DNA from: an uncultured Caryophanales bacterium | GTDB lineage: Bacteria > Bacillota_I > Bacilli_A > RF39 > UBA660 | Assembly: GCA_946534345.1 (NCBI GenBank) | Contig: CAMNCL010000004.1 | Coordinates: 1 to 64,000 of the forward strand | Direction: 5' to 3' | DNA length: 64,000 nucleotides | In this document: one piece after another, positions 16,015-24,704 of the stretch | Position numbering within the stretch: the stretch's first letter is position 1 | Layout: every line of letters starts with the position of its first letter | Made by a program: the position numbers and the translations under genes | The notes under the pieces: model-generated | The model's input: the letters and a program-made list of their open reading frames with translations, nothing else | Told to the model about the DNA's origin: nothing | Databases searched by the model: none

Positions 16015-16495
16015 AATTAATCTCCTCTCCATATAAAGCTTTTAATTCATTTATTCTCTTTGGAGCCTTATTAGTATTATTCACAATTACATATACTATA
16101 ACAAATAATACTAATACTCCCACTATAGCATAAACAATTGGCCATAGATTTATTTTCTCTTTATATTCCTTAGTATATGGTGATTTAACTTTCTTTTCTT
16201 CTTCAGCTTCTTTTTTCTTTTTAGCTTCCATAATATCCTCTAAGGAAATTTTAGAAGTATGTTGAAATAAAAAATTATTAAATTCATCCATAACTTTATC
16301 AGAGTTTAAACCTAAGTATTTAGCATAAACTCTAATTGATTCTTTCAATTCATAAATATCTTTAAAAGCTTTTACATTACCACTTTCTATATTTTCTAAA
16401 TGTGATGTTGAAAATTCAAGATCTTCACAAGCTTCTGTAATACTAACACCATTGCCAATTCTAGTTCGTTTTAAGTATTCTCCTAATTCTTTCAT
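15998..16495 (-). CDS. rodZ: RodZ-like helix-turn-helix membrane protein
   Basis: 165 residues from the ATG after GAGGTGTTGT. Residues 1-75 form the RodZ-type HTH_25 domain (ELGEYLKRTRIG, ITEACEDLEFSTSHLENIESGN, YAKYLGLN). A Lys/Glu juxtamembrane stretch and one membrane helix (about 122-143) follow, then a short outside tail. The large outer beta domain of E. coli RodZ is missing, as in many small RodZ proteins. RodZ links MreB to cell-wall synthesis; MreB is not in this window. It lies about 20 bases downstream of the 3' end of rnpB and overlaps pgsA. Confidence 0.85.
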   Translation of the reverse strand: MKELGEYLKRTRIGNGVSITEACEDLEFSTSHLENIESGNVKAFKDIYELKESIRVYAKYLGLNSDKVMDEFNNFLFQHTSKISLEDIMEAKKKKEAEEEKKVKSPYTKEYKEKINLWPIVYAIVGVLVLFVIVYVIVNNTNKAPKRINELKALYGEEINYEFTN

Positions 16496-16514
16496 ACAAC
16501 ACCTCATTACTAAA

Positions 16515-16865
16515 CAATAATATAAATAAGCCATGTTCTGTACCTTTTCAGGCGACAAACATTTATCTACTATTACTAGTTCCTAACTCCGTTCATTTCC
16601 TTTGTTAGAACTCCCCTACCAAATTTTGGGTTTCTCACTCGCGGGGTTTACCACGTTTCACTCTTTCTTTTCAGAAAGTATCGTCACTGTGGCACTTTAT
16701 GGATTATCCCATATCAAAGACTTAGGGATAAGATCCGCCGTTAGCCTAGTTAACTAAGCTACCCTAGGTTATTTTTTCCCTAGGCACGAACACTACAGCC
16801 ATCGCAGACTGTGTGAGCATGGACTTTCCTCAAGGAGTTCAAGACTCCCAGCGTTTGTCTATATA
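16515..16865 (-). ncRNA. rnpB: RNase P RNA, type B
   Basis: Catalytic RNA of RNase P. On the minus strand, conserved blocks appear in order: GAGGAAAGTCCATGCTC, TAGTGTTCGTGCCTAGGG, CCACAGTGACGA, GTGAAACGTGGTAAACCCC, GCGAGTGAGAAACCCAAA, TTTGGTAGGGG, and near the 3' end ACAGAACATGGCTTA. The layout matches the Bacillus-type (type B) molecule, somewhat shorter (about 350 nt). Ends are approximate, because the closing P1 helix is AT-rich. It lies between gpsB and rodZ on the same strand, with no clear promoter or terminator of its own, so processing from a longer transcript is likely. Confidence 0.96.
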
Positions 16866-17210
16866 TTAATTGTCTTCATCATTTTTTCTTGAGCCATAAA
16901 CCATTTTTTCTAATTGTGAAAGTCTACGCATTACATCTACATTAGTAATTTCACCATTAGAACTACTATTAGAAGCCACTTCAACACTTAACTTAGAATT
17001 ACGTAATTCTTGTTTTAATTGCATAATTTCAGCTAATAAATCAGACTTCTCTTTCTCTAAATTATTAATAATTTCAAGAAATTGTTCATAGTCTCCAATA
17101 ATATCATCTAGAAATTGATCTACTTCTTTTAAACGATATCCTCTTGTATCTATTTTAAAGTTCTTCTCTAAGATATCTTGAGGAGTAAGTTTAATTTTAT
17201 TTTGATACAT
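16866..17210 (-). CDS. gpsB: Cell division adaptor GpsB
   Basis: DivIVA-family small protein that coordinates penicillin-binding proteins between septum and side wall. 114 residues: N-terminal DivIVA-like domain (LTPQDILEKNFKIDTRGYRLKEVDQFLDDI, split about residues 8-37), a coiled coil to about 70, a Ser/Asn linker, and the GpsB C-terminal trimer motif NVDVMRRLSQLEKMVYG. Start: GGTGAT precedes the ATG before TATCAAAAT; a codon four earlier is less likely. It is the first gene before rnpB, and directly opposite recU-ponA, whose product PBP1 is a known GpsB partner in B. subtilis. Confidence 0.95.
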   Translation of the reverse strand: MYQNKIKLTPQDILEKNFKIDTRGYRLKEVDQFLDDIIGDYEQFLEIINNLEKEKSDLLAEIMQLKQELRNSKLSVEVASNSSSNGEITNVDVMRRLSQLEKMVYGSRKNDEDN

Positions 17211-17236
17211 AATTATCACCAATCCCTTATATTAGT

Positions 17237-17265
17237 ATTATGTCATTACTTAATAATTTTGTCAA
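17237..17265 (-). promoter_or_regulatory. SigA-type promoter of gpsB/rnpB
   Basis: On the minus strand TTGACA (17260-17265), 17 bases, CATAAT (17237-17242). It may drive gpsB, rnpB, rodZ and pgsA together. Confidence 0.75.
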
Positions 17266-17309
17266 TTATTAACCCTTTTTAGAAGCCCTTAAAATTACCT
17301 AAAAACTTA

Positions 17310-17338
17310 TGGAAAAATTATTAATAATATAGTATAAT
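17310..17338 (+). promoter_or_regulatory. Promoter of recU-ponA
   Basis: TATAAT at 17333-17338 with a weak -35 box TGGAAA 17 bases upstream; the start codon is 18 bases after the -10 box, so the leader is very short. Confidence 0.5.
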
Positions 17339-17355
17339 CGATTATAGGTGATGAG

Positions 17356-17928
17356 ATGAACTATCCAAATGGTATTAAAAAGGATATTAAAACTAGTTCT
17401 TTTATCAGTCATAAAAATAGAGGTATGTCTTTAGAAGCAGATTTAAACATATCAAATGAATATTATCGTTCTATTGATAAAGCCTATATTTACAAAAAAC
17501 CGACTCCTATAAAAGTTACTAAAGTTGATTATCCATCACGAGATAAAGCTACAATTAAAGAAGCTTTTTATACTATACCATCTACTACAGATTATAATGG
17601 TATTTATAAAGGAAAATATATTGATTTTGAAGCAAAAGAAACTAAAAGCAAAACATCTTTTTCTCTTAATAATATACATGCTCATCAAATAGAACACTTA
17701 AAAAATATTAAGAGACATGGTGGAATAGCCTTTCTTATTGTTAGATTTACTACTTTAAATCAAACTTATCTATTATTGATAGATGATTTGTTAGAGTTTA
17801 TAGATCAAAAAACCAGAAAATCTATTCCTTTAGATTATTTTGTTAATAAAGCTTATTTAATAAAAGATAGCTATGAACCAAGAGTTGATTATTTAAAAAC
17901 AATCGATAGTTTAATTGGAGGTATATAA
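17356..17928 (+). CDS. recU: Holliday junction resolvase RecU
   Basis: Structure-specific nuclease that cuts Holliday junctions. 190 residues. Seen: NRGMSLEADLN (start of the nuclease core), YPSRDKATIKEAFYTIPSTTDYNG, and the active-site stretch IDFEAKETKSKTSF with catalytic Asp/Glu/Lys, then HAHQIEHLKNIKRHGGIAFL. It stops one base before ponA begins, giving the conserved recU-ponA pair of Bacilli. Ribosome site GGTGATGAG before ATG. Confidence 0.96.
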   Translation: MNYPNGIKKDIKTSSFISHKNRGMSLEADLNISNEYYRSIDKAYIYKKPTPIKVTKVDYPSRDKATIKEAFYTIPSTTDYNGIYKGKYIDFEAKETKSKTSFSLNNIHAHQIEHLKNIKRHGGIAFLIVRFTTLNQTYLLLIDDLLEFIDQKTRKSIPLDYFVNKAYLIKDSYEPRVDYLKTIDSLIGGI

Positions 17929-20655
17929 ATGGCACAAAAAAAGATAAAAAGAAGAAGTAAAGCTAGTTCTAGCACACGTACTAATTCAAGTACAAAGACT
18001 ACTAGACGTAGAAGAAGTAAAAAAATGAATAAAACTGTTTTAATAGCAATTGCTTTAGCAATAGTTGCATTACTATTATTATGTTTTTCTGCATTAGGAT
18101 TTATTCCAACTGTATTATTTGCTATATTAATTGCTATTGTATTAGGAATTTGGTATTTAATCTATCGTATTCCTGGAGATAAGAAGAAAAAGAAGATTAT
18201 TAACATAATACTTATATTTTTCTTAATTATAGGAATTATTTGTTTAGCAGCATTTAGTTTATTTATTGCTTATATTAAAATAAATGCTGATCCAAAATAT
18301 GAAACAAAGAAATTAAATACTTTAGAAATTACTAGAATATATGATAAAGATGGAGCAGAAATTGCTAAATTAGGATCTGAAAAAAGAGAAAAAGTAACTT
18401 ATGAAGAATTACCTGAAGTATTAGTAGATGCAATTATTGCTACTGAAGATTCTAGATTCTTCCAACATAATGGTTTGGATGCTCCAAGATTCTTTAAAGC
18501 AACTATTGGTCAATTAACTGGTAATTCTAATGCAGGTGGAGCTTCAACATTAACAATGCAAGTTGTTAAGAATAGTTTCACTGATAAATATGGTCAAAAG
18601 ACATCTGGTATTGCTGGTATTATTCGTAAATTTGAAGATGTTTACTTAGCAGTATTCAGATTAGAAAAAGATTATTCTAAAGAACAAATAATTGAATTCT
18701 ATGTTAATAACCACTTCTTAGGTGGAAATATCTATGGAGTTGAGGAAGCTTCAAATGCATACTTTGGTAAAAGTGTTGGTGAATTAAACTTAAGTGAAGC
18801 TGCAATAATAGCTGGTATGTTTAAATCTCCAAACTTCTATAGACCAACAGCTAATCCTAAGAATGCTGCAGAGAGAAGAAAAACAGTATTATATTTAATG
18901 CATAGAGCTGGATATATTACAGCTGAAGAAGAAAAAGCAGCTAATGCTATTCCAGTAGAATCTCTAACTGCTGATGTTAATGCAAATACAGAAAATAAAT
19001 ATCAAGGTTATATAGATACAGTTGCTGAAGAAGTAGAAGATATGTATGGAGTTAATCCATATACTACTCCATTACTTGTTTATACAAACTTAGATAGATC
19101 TAGACAAAACGCTGTTAATTCAGTACTTGCGGGAGAAAACTACAACTGGATTGATGACAGAGTTCAAACAGGTGTTGCAGTACTAGAATCAGAAACAGGT
19201 AAAATATTAGCTATTGGTAATGGACGTTCAGTTAATTCAAGAAATAATAGTGGAGCTAGACAATTCAACTATGCTACACAAATTAGAAGACAACCAGGAA
19301 GTACTGCTAAACCATTATTTGATTATGGACCTGGTATGGAATATAACAATTGGTCTACTTATGAACAGTTTAATGATGCACCATATACATATAGTAATGG
19401 AAGATCTATAAAGAACTGGGATGGTGGATACTATGGACAAATAACTTTAAGAAGAGCCTTATCTGCATCACGTAATATTCCTGCTTTAAAAGCATTCCAA
19501 TCAGTTAAGAACGATAAGATTAAAGAATTTGTTACTAACTTAGGTATTACTCCTGAGTTATGTCCTAGTGGATATGCTTATGATAGAGATAAAGATAGAT
19601 GCTACAACAAGAAAGATGCTTCTGATATAACAGAAACTATCGCTTTACATGAAGCTCATTCAATTGGAGCCTTTACTGGTGTTTCTCCACTTGAAATGGC
19701 TGGTGCTTATGCAGCATTCTCAAATGGAGGATATTATAATGAACCATATGCTGTAAGTAAGATAGTTTATAGACAAACAGGAAAAACTATAGAACATAAA
19801 GCTGTAAGAAGACAAGCAATGTCAGATTCAACTGCATTTATGATTTCAAGTGTATTACAAAATGTTGCTTTAACTGGAGGTACTCCAAGTAATGTAGCAT
19901 GTAAGACAGGTACTACTAACTTTGATGAATATACAATGGATAAATATAGAATGCCAGGAGATGCAATTAGAGATTCATGGGTTATTGGATACTCTACAAA
20001 AACAACTATTGGTATGTGGTATGGTTATGATGACTTTACAGAAGAGTCTATTGCTCAAGGATATGTATTACATAACGTACCTGCTACAATTCAAAAAGAT
20101 AGATTATTTAACGCATTAGTATCTGCTGGTGCTATGGAATCTAGTCGTTCAGCATTTACTCAACCAGCAAGTGTTGTATCAGTAAATGTTGCTCCTGGAT
20201 CAAACCCAGCTAAGTTAGCTGCTCCAGGTGGACCTTCAATTACAGAATTCTTTAAGAAGGGAACAGAACCAACAGAATATGATACATCTAATTATAAATT
20301 ACCTGCTCCTAGAGGATTTAGAGTAGTTGAAAACGGATCAAATGTTACATTAACATGGTCTGCAGTTACTCCACTAAATACTGGAGATGATTCTCATGGT
20401 AAATTTGGTTATAACATCTATAAAGATGGAGTATTAATTACATGGACTGATAAAACATCATATACTTTCTCACCAAGCAGTCCATATGGTACTTATAAGA
20501 TAATCGCGACATATAAATCATATAATGATATTCAAAGTGCTGCTGCTACATATACATTAAACGAACCAGAGCCAGAGCCTGAACCAGAAGAACCAGAAGA
20601 GACAGAAGAACCAGAAACTCCAACGCAACCAGAACAAAAACCACAAACACCATAA
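17929..20655 (+). CDS. ponA: Class A penicillin-binding protein 1
   Basis: Bifunctional peptidoglycan glycosyltransferase/DD-transpeptidase. 908 residues: basic cytoplasmic N-terminus, hydrophobic segments at about 34-78 and 90-110 (a double hydrophobic block, more than the usual single anchor), the GT51 domain with catalytic Glu173 in ATEDSRFFQHNGLD, and the transpeptidase domain with SxxK at 458-461 (STAK), SRN at 514-516 and KTG at 659-661. After about 790 comes a fibronectin-III-like domain (APRGFRVVENGSNVTLTWS) and a Pro/Glu-rich tail. Directly follows recU. All catalytic motifs are intact. Confidence 0.97.
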   Translation: MAQKKIKRRSKASSSTRTNSSTKTTRRRRSKKMNKTVLIAIALAIVALLLLCFSALGFIPTVLFAILIAIVLGIWYLIYRIPGDKKKKKIINIILIFFLIIGIICLAAFSLFIAYIKINADPKYETKKLNTLEITRIYDKDGAEIAKLGSEKREKVTYEELPEVLVDAIIATEDSRFFQHNGLDAPRFFKATIGQLTGNSNAGGASTLTMQVVKNSFTDKYGQKTSGIAGIIRKFEDVYLAVFRLEKDYSKEQIIEFYVNNHFLGGNIYGVEEASNAYFGKSVGELNLSEAAIIAGMFKSPNFYRPTANPKNAAERRKTVLYLMHRAGYITAEEEKAANAIPVESLTADVNANTENKYQGYIDTVAEEVEDMYGVNPYTTPLLVYTNLDRSRQNAVNSVLAGENYNWIDDRVQTGVAVLESETGKILAIGNGRSVNSRNNSGARQFNYATQIRRQPGSTAKPLFDYGPGMEYNNWSTYEQFNDAPYTYSNGRSIKNWDGGYYGQITLRRALSASRNIPALKAFQSVKNDKIKEFVTNLGITPELCPSGYAYDRDKDRCYNKKDASDITETIALHEAHSIGAFTGVSPLEMAGAYAAFSNGGYYNEPYAVSKIVYRQTGKTIEHKAVRRQAMSDSTAFMISSVLQNVALTGGTPSNVACKTGTTNFDEYTMDKYRMPGDAIRDSWVIGYSTKTTIGMWYGYDDFTEESIAQGYVLHNVPATIQKDRLFNALVSAGAMESSRSAFTQPASVVSVNVAPGSNPAKLAAPGGPSITEFFKKGTEPTEYDTSNYKLPAPRGFRVVENGSNVTLTWSAVTPLNTGDDSHGKFGYNIYKDGVLITWTDKTSYTFSPSSPYGTYKIIATYKSYNDIQSAAATYTLNEPEPEPEPEEPEETEEPETPTQPEQKPQTP

Positions 20656-20680
20656 AAGAAGAACTACAAGTTCTTCTTTT
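20654..20680. terminator. Bidirectional terminator between ponA and nth
   Basis: Twelve-base perfect stem (20654-20665 with 20669-20680), 3-base loop, T-rich on both outgoing strands; it serves the converging ponA and nth genes. Confidence 0.85.
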
Positions 20681-21290
20681 TTTCTTTACAAATATCAATT
20701 AATCTACAATTCTTACATTCTGGCTTTACTGCCTTACAGTAATATCTTCCAAATAACACTAATTGAAGATGTCTCTTTCCCCATACTTCTTTTTTAAACT
20801 TACGCATTAATTTATTTTCTATTTGTAAAACATCATCATTCTTAGAGGCTAATCCTAATCTCTTAGATACTCTATCTACATGGGTATCTACCGCAATAGC
20901 CGGTTCATTATAGAATTCACTTAAAAATACATTTATTGTTTTTCTACCTACTCCAGGAAACGTCATTAATATATTTCTATCTCTAGGTACAACACCATCA
21001 CATTCATCATCTAATATTAATGCAATATTCTTAATATAAGAGGCCTTTTTACGAAAAGAACCAACAGGTCTAATAATATCCTCTAAGTCCTCTATACGAG
21101 CTTCTTTTAGCTCTTTAAGAGAAGAATATCTATTAAATAATATAGGAGTAACAGAATTAACTCTCTTATCAGTAGATTGAGCACTTAAAACAATCGCAAT
21201 TAATAACTCATAATCATTATTATAGATCAATTCACATTTAGGATCAGGAAATAATAAATCTAAGTATTCTTCAATTAAATCAATCTTCAT
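20664..21290 (-). CDS. nth: Endonuclease III (DNA glycosylase/AP lyase)
   Basis: Base-excision repair enzyme removing oxidised pyrimidines. About 208 residues. Seen: LSAQSTDKRVN, helix-hairpin-helix FPGVGRKTINVFLSE with the catalytic Lys region, catalytic Asp in AVDTHVDRVSKR, and the 4Fe-4S motif C-x6-C-x2-C-x5-C in YCKAVKPECKNCRLIDIC. Start: an ATG at 21290 follows a TTG one codon earlier; both lie inside the dnaD end. It overlaps dnaD by 11 bases, so the genes are coupled; dnaD-nth is a known Firmicute pair. Confidence 0.96.
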   Translation of the reverse strand: MKIDLIEEYLDLLFPDPKCELIYNNDYELLIAIVLSAQSTDKRVNSVTPILFNRYSSLKELKEARIEDLEDIIRPVGSFRKKASYIKNIALILDDECDGVVPRDRNILMTFPGVGRKTINVFLSEFYNEPAIAVDTHVDRVSKRLGLASKNDDVLQIENKLMRKFKKEVWGKRHLQLVLFGRYYCKAVKPECKNCRLIDICKEKKKNL

Positions 21291-21948
21291 CAAACCAATC
21301 CCAATCTACAATATCAATATCTATGTCCTCTTTTTCTTCTTTCTTCTTTTTTCTTTTAGCTCTTCTCTCTTCAACATCTTTAACAGTCTTAATACCATCT
21401 TTACCCCATTCATACAGTATCTTATCAATATATTTTAAGTTAAACACACCATTGAGAACAGCTTCTTTTAAAGCTTCTTTTATTAAATCTTCACTTATAT
21501 TATTCTCTAACCAAGCATTAATAATTTCTATCTCTATAGTTCCAATAGTTCTTCCAAATTCTTTTTGTATTAACTCATAAATATCTGATTCTTTTTTACT
21601 ATCAGTATCATTAATTTCTTCCATCATAAAGATAGATAATTTATCATAAAAGCCATCTAATAATATATATTCTTCTAATAAACCTTTTTCAGTCTTTAGA
21701 GTCTTAACAGTAATCAAATTCTTATCACTTAAATTACTTATATAATTCATAATATCTTTATTATTAACATTTAAATCATTAGAATATCTTTTTGGATCAA
21801 AAAGAACTTTATCTCCTAAATTATATAAATACATTAAAAAGAGAAATTCTTCTAATGATATATTTAATTTTTTATAGTTCTGAATTAAATATAAAGGAAT
21901 ACTTACATTACCTTTTTTCAAGAACTCTAATAATTTAGAACTCTTCAT
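21280..21948 (-). CDS. dnaD: DnaD replication initiation protein
   Basis: Primosomal protein that works with DnaA, DnaB and DnaI at the origin. 222 residues: a winged-helix-like N domain (SLEEFLFLMYLYNLG, NDLNVNNKDIMNYISNLSDKNLI) and the C-terminal DnaB_2/DnaD domain (IQKEFGRTIGTIEIEIINAWL, ISEDLIKEALKEAVLNGVFNLKYIDKIL, with KYIDKIL...W motif). A Lys/Glu/Asp tail follows. It starts the dnaD-nth operon. Identification rests on the domain pattern and the nth/ponA/recU neighbourhood. Confidence 0.92.
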   Translation of the reverse strand: MKSSKLLEFLKKGNVSIPLYLIQNYKKLNISLEEFLFLMYLYNLGDKVLFDPKRYSNDLNVNNKDIMNYISNLSDKNLITVKTLKTEKGLLEEYILLDGFYDKLSIFMMEEINDTDSKKESDIYELIQKEFGRTIGTIEIEIINAWLENNISEDLIKEALKEAVLNGVFNLKYIDKILYEWGKDGIKTVKDVEERRAKRKKKKEEKEDIDIDIVDWDWFDED

Positions 21949-22004
21949 TCTATCAACTCCATTAATGTAATTATAATATCATAAATACTTTTAAAATACA
22001 AAAA

Positions 22005-22023
22005 AGAGAATCTTAGATTCTCT
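22005..22023 (-). terminator. Terminator after the repeat-tail surface protein
   Basis: Eight-base stem (22005-22012 with 22016-22023), 3-base loop, next to the stop codon; a T run follows on the minus strand. Confidence 0.75.
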
Positions 22024-23155
22024 ATTCATCCATTATATCTTCATCATCATCTTCTTCAGTATTAATAGATTCATATAAATCATCTATTGAAGAACTACTC
22101 TCTTTATTATCTGGATCATTTGCCCCATTAATTGAATTATATAAATCATCTATTGAATGATCTGTTTCTTTCTTTTCTTCTGGTAACTCACTAATAGTAT
22201 TATATAAACTCTCTACTGATACTGCATTAGTATTAGTATTAGTCTCAACTGGTACCTCAGGTATACTTGTATTTACACTAGTATCTACAGACGATGCGGT
22301 TGGGGTAAAGATATCTTCTAAGGATGTAACATCCTCTTCATGATTATTAGCTGTTAGACTACTAACACTATCTTCAGCACTACTAGTTTCATATAAACTA
22401 TCTAAATCAATTGGTTTATTAGCTTCAGGATTAACACTAACAGTTGAATTAGCATCTGATCTAACTACATTTTTAACTGTTCTAGCTCTATTAAATGCAC
22501 CTCTACCCAATATTTTTAATAGCTTCAAAACACCTGTTATAGCAGCAATAGCAACTAAAATAACAACAAATATGATTATTACTTTAGGATTTATTATAGA
22601 AGATAAATCTGGTAATGAAAAACCTCCTTGTTCTTCAGTATTAACACCATTAACTATCTCTTCTATAGTTAACCCTTCAAAATTAGTATAACCACCTATT
22701 TGACAATATCTATTTTCATCTCTAACTGCAATATACTTAACATCTGCAGGAGCTTTTCCTTTTGCAAAATAACGACTTGTTACAGGGATGGTAAATGGAA
22801 CTACTTGATTGGCTCTAATCTTAAAACCAGCATTTTCACTACTTATATCTTTATCAGTACAATAAGTTAAAAAACCAATGTTCTTTTTCTGTTCATCAAA
22901 TAATAATACATCAATACTTACAGCAGTCTTACTTAAAGTATTATTTTGAATACCTTCAAATTTAATAGAAGCATTACCGCTACCATCAATAGTAGGATCA
23001 TAAACAAAGTTTTTATAATCAAACTTATCAGTCTCTACTGATGCGACTGTATTAACTGGTATTAATTCGTTTATTTTATAATCGTCTGCATAAACATCTG
23101 GAATAAATACGAATAACGCCAATATCAAAAACAGATAACACAACCTCTTTTTCAT
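22022..23155 (-). CDS. Signal-peptide membrane protein with repeated LY motif in acidic tail
   Basis: About 377 residues. Cleavable-looking signal peptide (MKKRLCYLFLILALFVFIPDVYA), an outside beta-rich domain to about 175, a membrane helix (KVIIIFVVILVAIAAITGVL) and a Ser/Thr/Asp-rich cytoplasmic tail of about 150 residues. The tail repeats a short motif at least four times: DLDSLYET, SVESLYNT, SIDDLYNS and SIDDLYES, spaced by disordered sequence. I do not recognise a family; the repeats could bind a partner. Start: GTG and ATG codons lie 9 and 6 bases earlier; the ATG before AAAAAGAGG gives a normal signal peptide. It follows cca closely. Confidence 0.65.
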   Translation of the reverse strand: MKKRLCYLFLILALFVFIPDVYADDYKINELIPVNTVASVETDKFDYKNFVYDPTIDGSGNASIKFEGIQNNTLSKTAVSIDVLLFDEQKKNIGFLTYCTDKDISSENAGFKIRANQVVPFTIPVTSRYFAKGKAPADVKYIAVRDENRYCQIGGYTNFEGLTIEEIVNGVNTEEQGGFSLPDLSSIINPKVIIIFVVILVAIAAITGVLKLLKILGRGAFNRARTVKNVVRSDANSTVSVNPEANKPIDLDSLYETSSAEDSVSSLTANNHEEDVTSLEDIFTPTASSVDTSVNTSIPEVPVETNTNTNAVSVESLYNTISELPEEKKETDHSIDDLYNSINGANDPDNKESSSSIDDLYESINTEEDDDEDIMDE

Positions 23156-23168
23156 ATCCATCACCCAT

Positions 23169-24263
23169 TTAGTATTTTTCTTTTATATAATTGCAAATCT
23201 CCTCTTTTTTATTATCTAGTTGACCATTAATAATCTTATCTTCAATATCATTATATATAATTTTTAAATATTTACCAGGTTTTTTATTAAGCATATCCAT
23301 AATAGTCTTAGAATCTATATCAATATCCTTCTTACTTTTAATCGGAAGCTTAACATATTGAGCAGTAATTACTTTAATATCTTCATTCTTTATTTCACCT
23401 GCTACACTATTAACATATAACCCATATTTGTATAAATTCATAAAGTCTTTATTATCTAGTTTAACTGCTTGATTAATCTTTTCTATTAATTCTAATTCAT
23501 TCTTATTAAATGGATACTTATCAGTAACATTTAATAAGCTCCAAATACCAATTAAACTAGTAGTATTAGAATCAAGCACCTTATGTAGATTAGGTATTTC
23601 CAAAATTTCGTCTAATCCTAATTCTAATAATAATTTTATACCATTTTTATAATTTGGACTAGTAAATATTTTATCCAATTCTTCTTTTTTACGATAATAT
23701 GACAAATTATGTAATAATTCTTTGTTTTTTTCAATACCTTTTATAACATCTTCAGATAATTTAAAATTCAATATAGTCGCAAATCTAATAGCTCTTAAAA
23801 TACGTAAAGTATCCTCTTCAAACTTACTAGAAGCATCTCCAACTGTACGTATCATTTTATCTTCTATATCCTTTTTACCTTCAAGCATATCAATAATTTT
23901 ACCATCTTGATCCATACATAGAGTATTAATAGTAAAATCTCTTCTAATTAAATCTTCATATAGATTATTAATATATTCTATTTCAACAGGCTTTCTATTA
24001 TTAACATAAGATAATTCTTTTCTAAAAGTAGTTATTTCAAATCTAATACCTTTAGATATAACTGTAACAGAGCCATAATCTTCACTAGGTAAACAACTAT
24101 CTTCAAAAATCTCTCTAATTTGTTTAGGTGTAGCATCAGTATTAATATCAATATCATTTGACTCTATACCTAATATATAATCTCTTACAAATCCTCCTAC
24201 AATATAGGCTTTATAAGAATAATCATTTATTTTTTTTAGCAATCTTAAAGCTTCTTCAAGCAT
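23169..24263 (-). CDS. cca: CCA tRNA nucleotidyltransferase
   Basis: Adds or repairs the 3' CCA of tRNAs. About 364 residues. Seen: class-II polymerase-beta-like head with YIVGGFVRDYILG and DIDINTDATPKQI, EITTFRKE, RDFTINTLCMD, and RILRAIRFATILNF, then helical neck/body/tail. Start: the ATG at 24263 follows GAGGGTGG; the frame stays open upstream but without a ribosome site. The gene ends 13 bases before the start of the next one, so they are probably co-transcribed. Confidence 0.95.
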   Translation of the reverse strand: MLEEALRLLKKINDYSYKAYIVGGFVRDYILGIESNDIDINTDATPKQIREIFEDSCLPSEDYGSVTVISKGIRFEITTFRKELSYVNNRKPVEIEYINNLYEDLIRRDFTINTLCMDQDGKIIDMLEGKKDIEDKMIRTVGDASSKFEEDTLRILRAIRFATILNFKLSEDVIKGIEKNKELLHNLSYYRKKEELDKIFTSPNYKNGIKLLLELGLDEILEIPNLHKVLDSNTTSLIGIWSLLNVTDKYPFNKNELELIEKINQAVKLDNKDFMNLYKYGLYVNSVAGEIKNEDIKVITAQYVKLPIKSKKDIDIDSKTIMDMLNKKPGKYLKIIYNDIEDKIINGQLDNKKEEICNYIKEKY

Positions 24264-24309
24264 TATTAACCACCCTCTATTAATATTATACCATATCATT
24301 ACAAAAATA

Positions 24310-24331
24310 AAAGGACCTATAAAGGTCCTTT
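24310..24331 (-). terminator. Terminator of the HU gene
   Basis: Nine-base perfect stem (24310-24318 with 24323-24331), 4-base loop, 17 bases after the hup stop, followed on the minus strand by TATTTTTG. Confidence 0.85.
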
Positions 24332-24347
24332 ATAAACTACTATGAAA

Positions 24348-24620
24348 TTAGTTTACAGATTCTTTTAAAGCAGATCCTGCTTTGAAAGTAACAGCTTTTC
24401 TAGCAGCGATTTTTACAGTTTCACCAGTTCTTGGGTTACGTCCCTCACGAGCAGCTCTCTTTGAAACACCGAAAGTTCCAAATCCAACTAGAGGTACTTT
24501 ATCTCCTTTTGCTAATGCTCCAGTAATAGCAGCAAAAGTAGCATCAATAGCTCTAGCAGAGTCAGCTTTAGTTAATCCTGTAGCTGTAGCAACAGCTTCT
24601 ACTAATTCAACTTTTTTCAT
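24348..24620 (-). CDS. hup: HU-type nucleoid DNA-binding protein
   Basis: Histone-like dimer that bends DNA. 90 residues: MKKVELVEAVA start, hydrophobic core, VPLVGFGTFGVSKRAAREGRNPRTGE (split about 46-71) including the DNA-inserting RNP arm, and KAVTFKAGSALKESVN. Local GC and codon use are higher than neighbours, as expected of a highly expressed gene. It has a strong GGGAGG site and an upstream region with TTGTAA-N17-TAATAT. Monocistronic between its promoter and terminator. Confidence 0.97.
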   Translation of the reverse strand: MKKVELVEAVATATGLTKADSARAIDATFAAITGALAKGDKVPLVGFGTFGVSKRAAREGRNPRTGETVKIAARKAVTFKAGSALKESVN

Positions 24621-24704
24621 AATTATTTACCTCCCTATTTTTTAAGCATCATATCGTGCTTACATATTAAAATTACCATATAATCATTACAAAATCAATA
24701 TTTT

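Noticed and set aside
16496..16558. 21 extra codons at the front of the rodZ frame
   Set aside because: They read into the 3' end of rnpB; the later ATG has the GAGGTG ribosome site.
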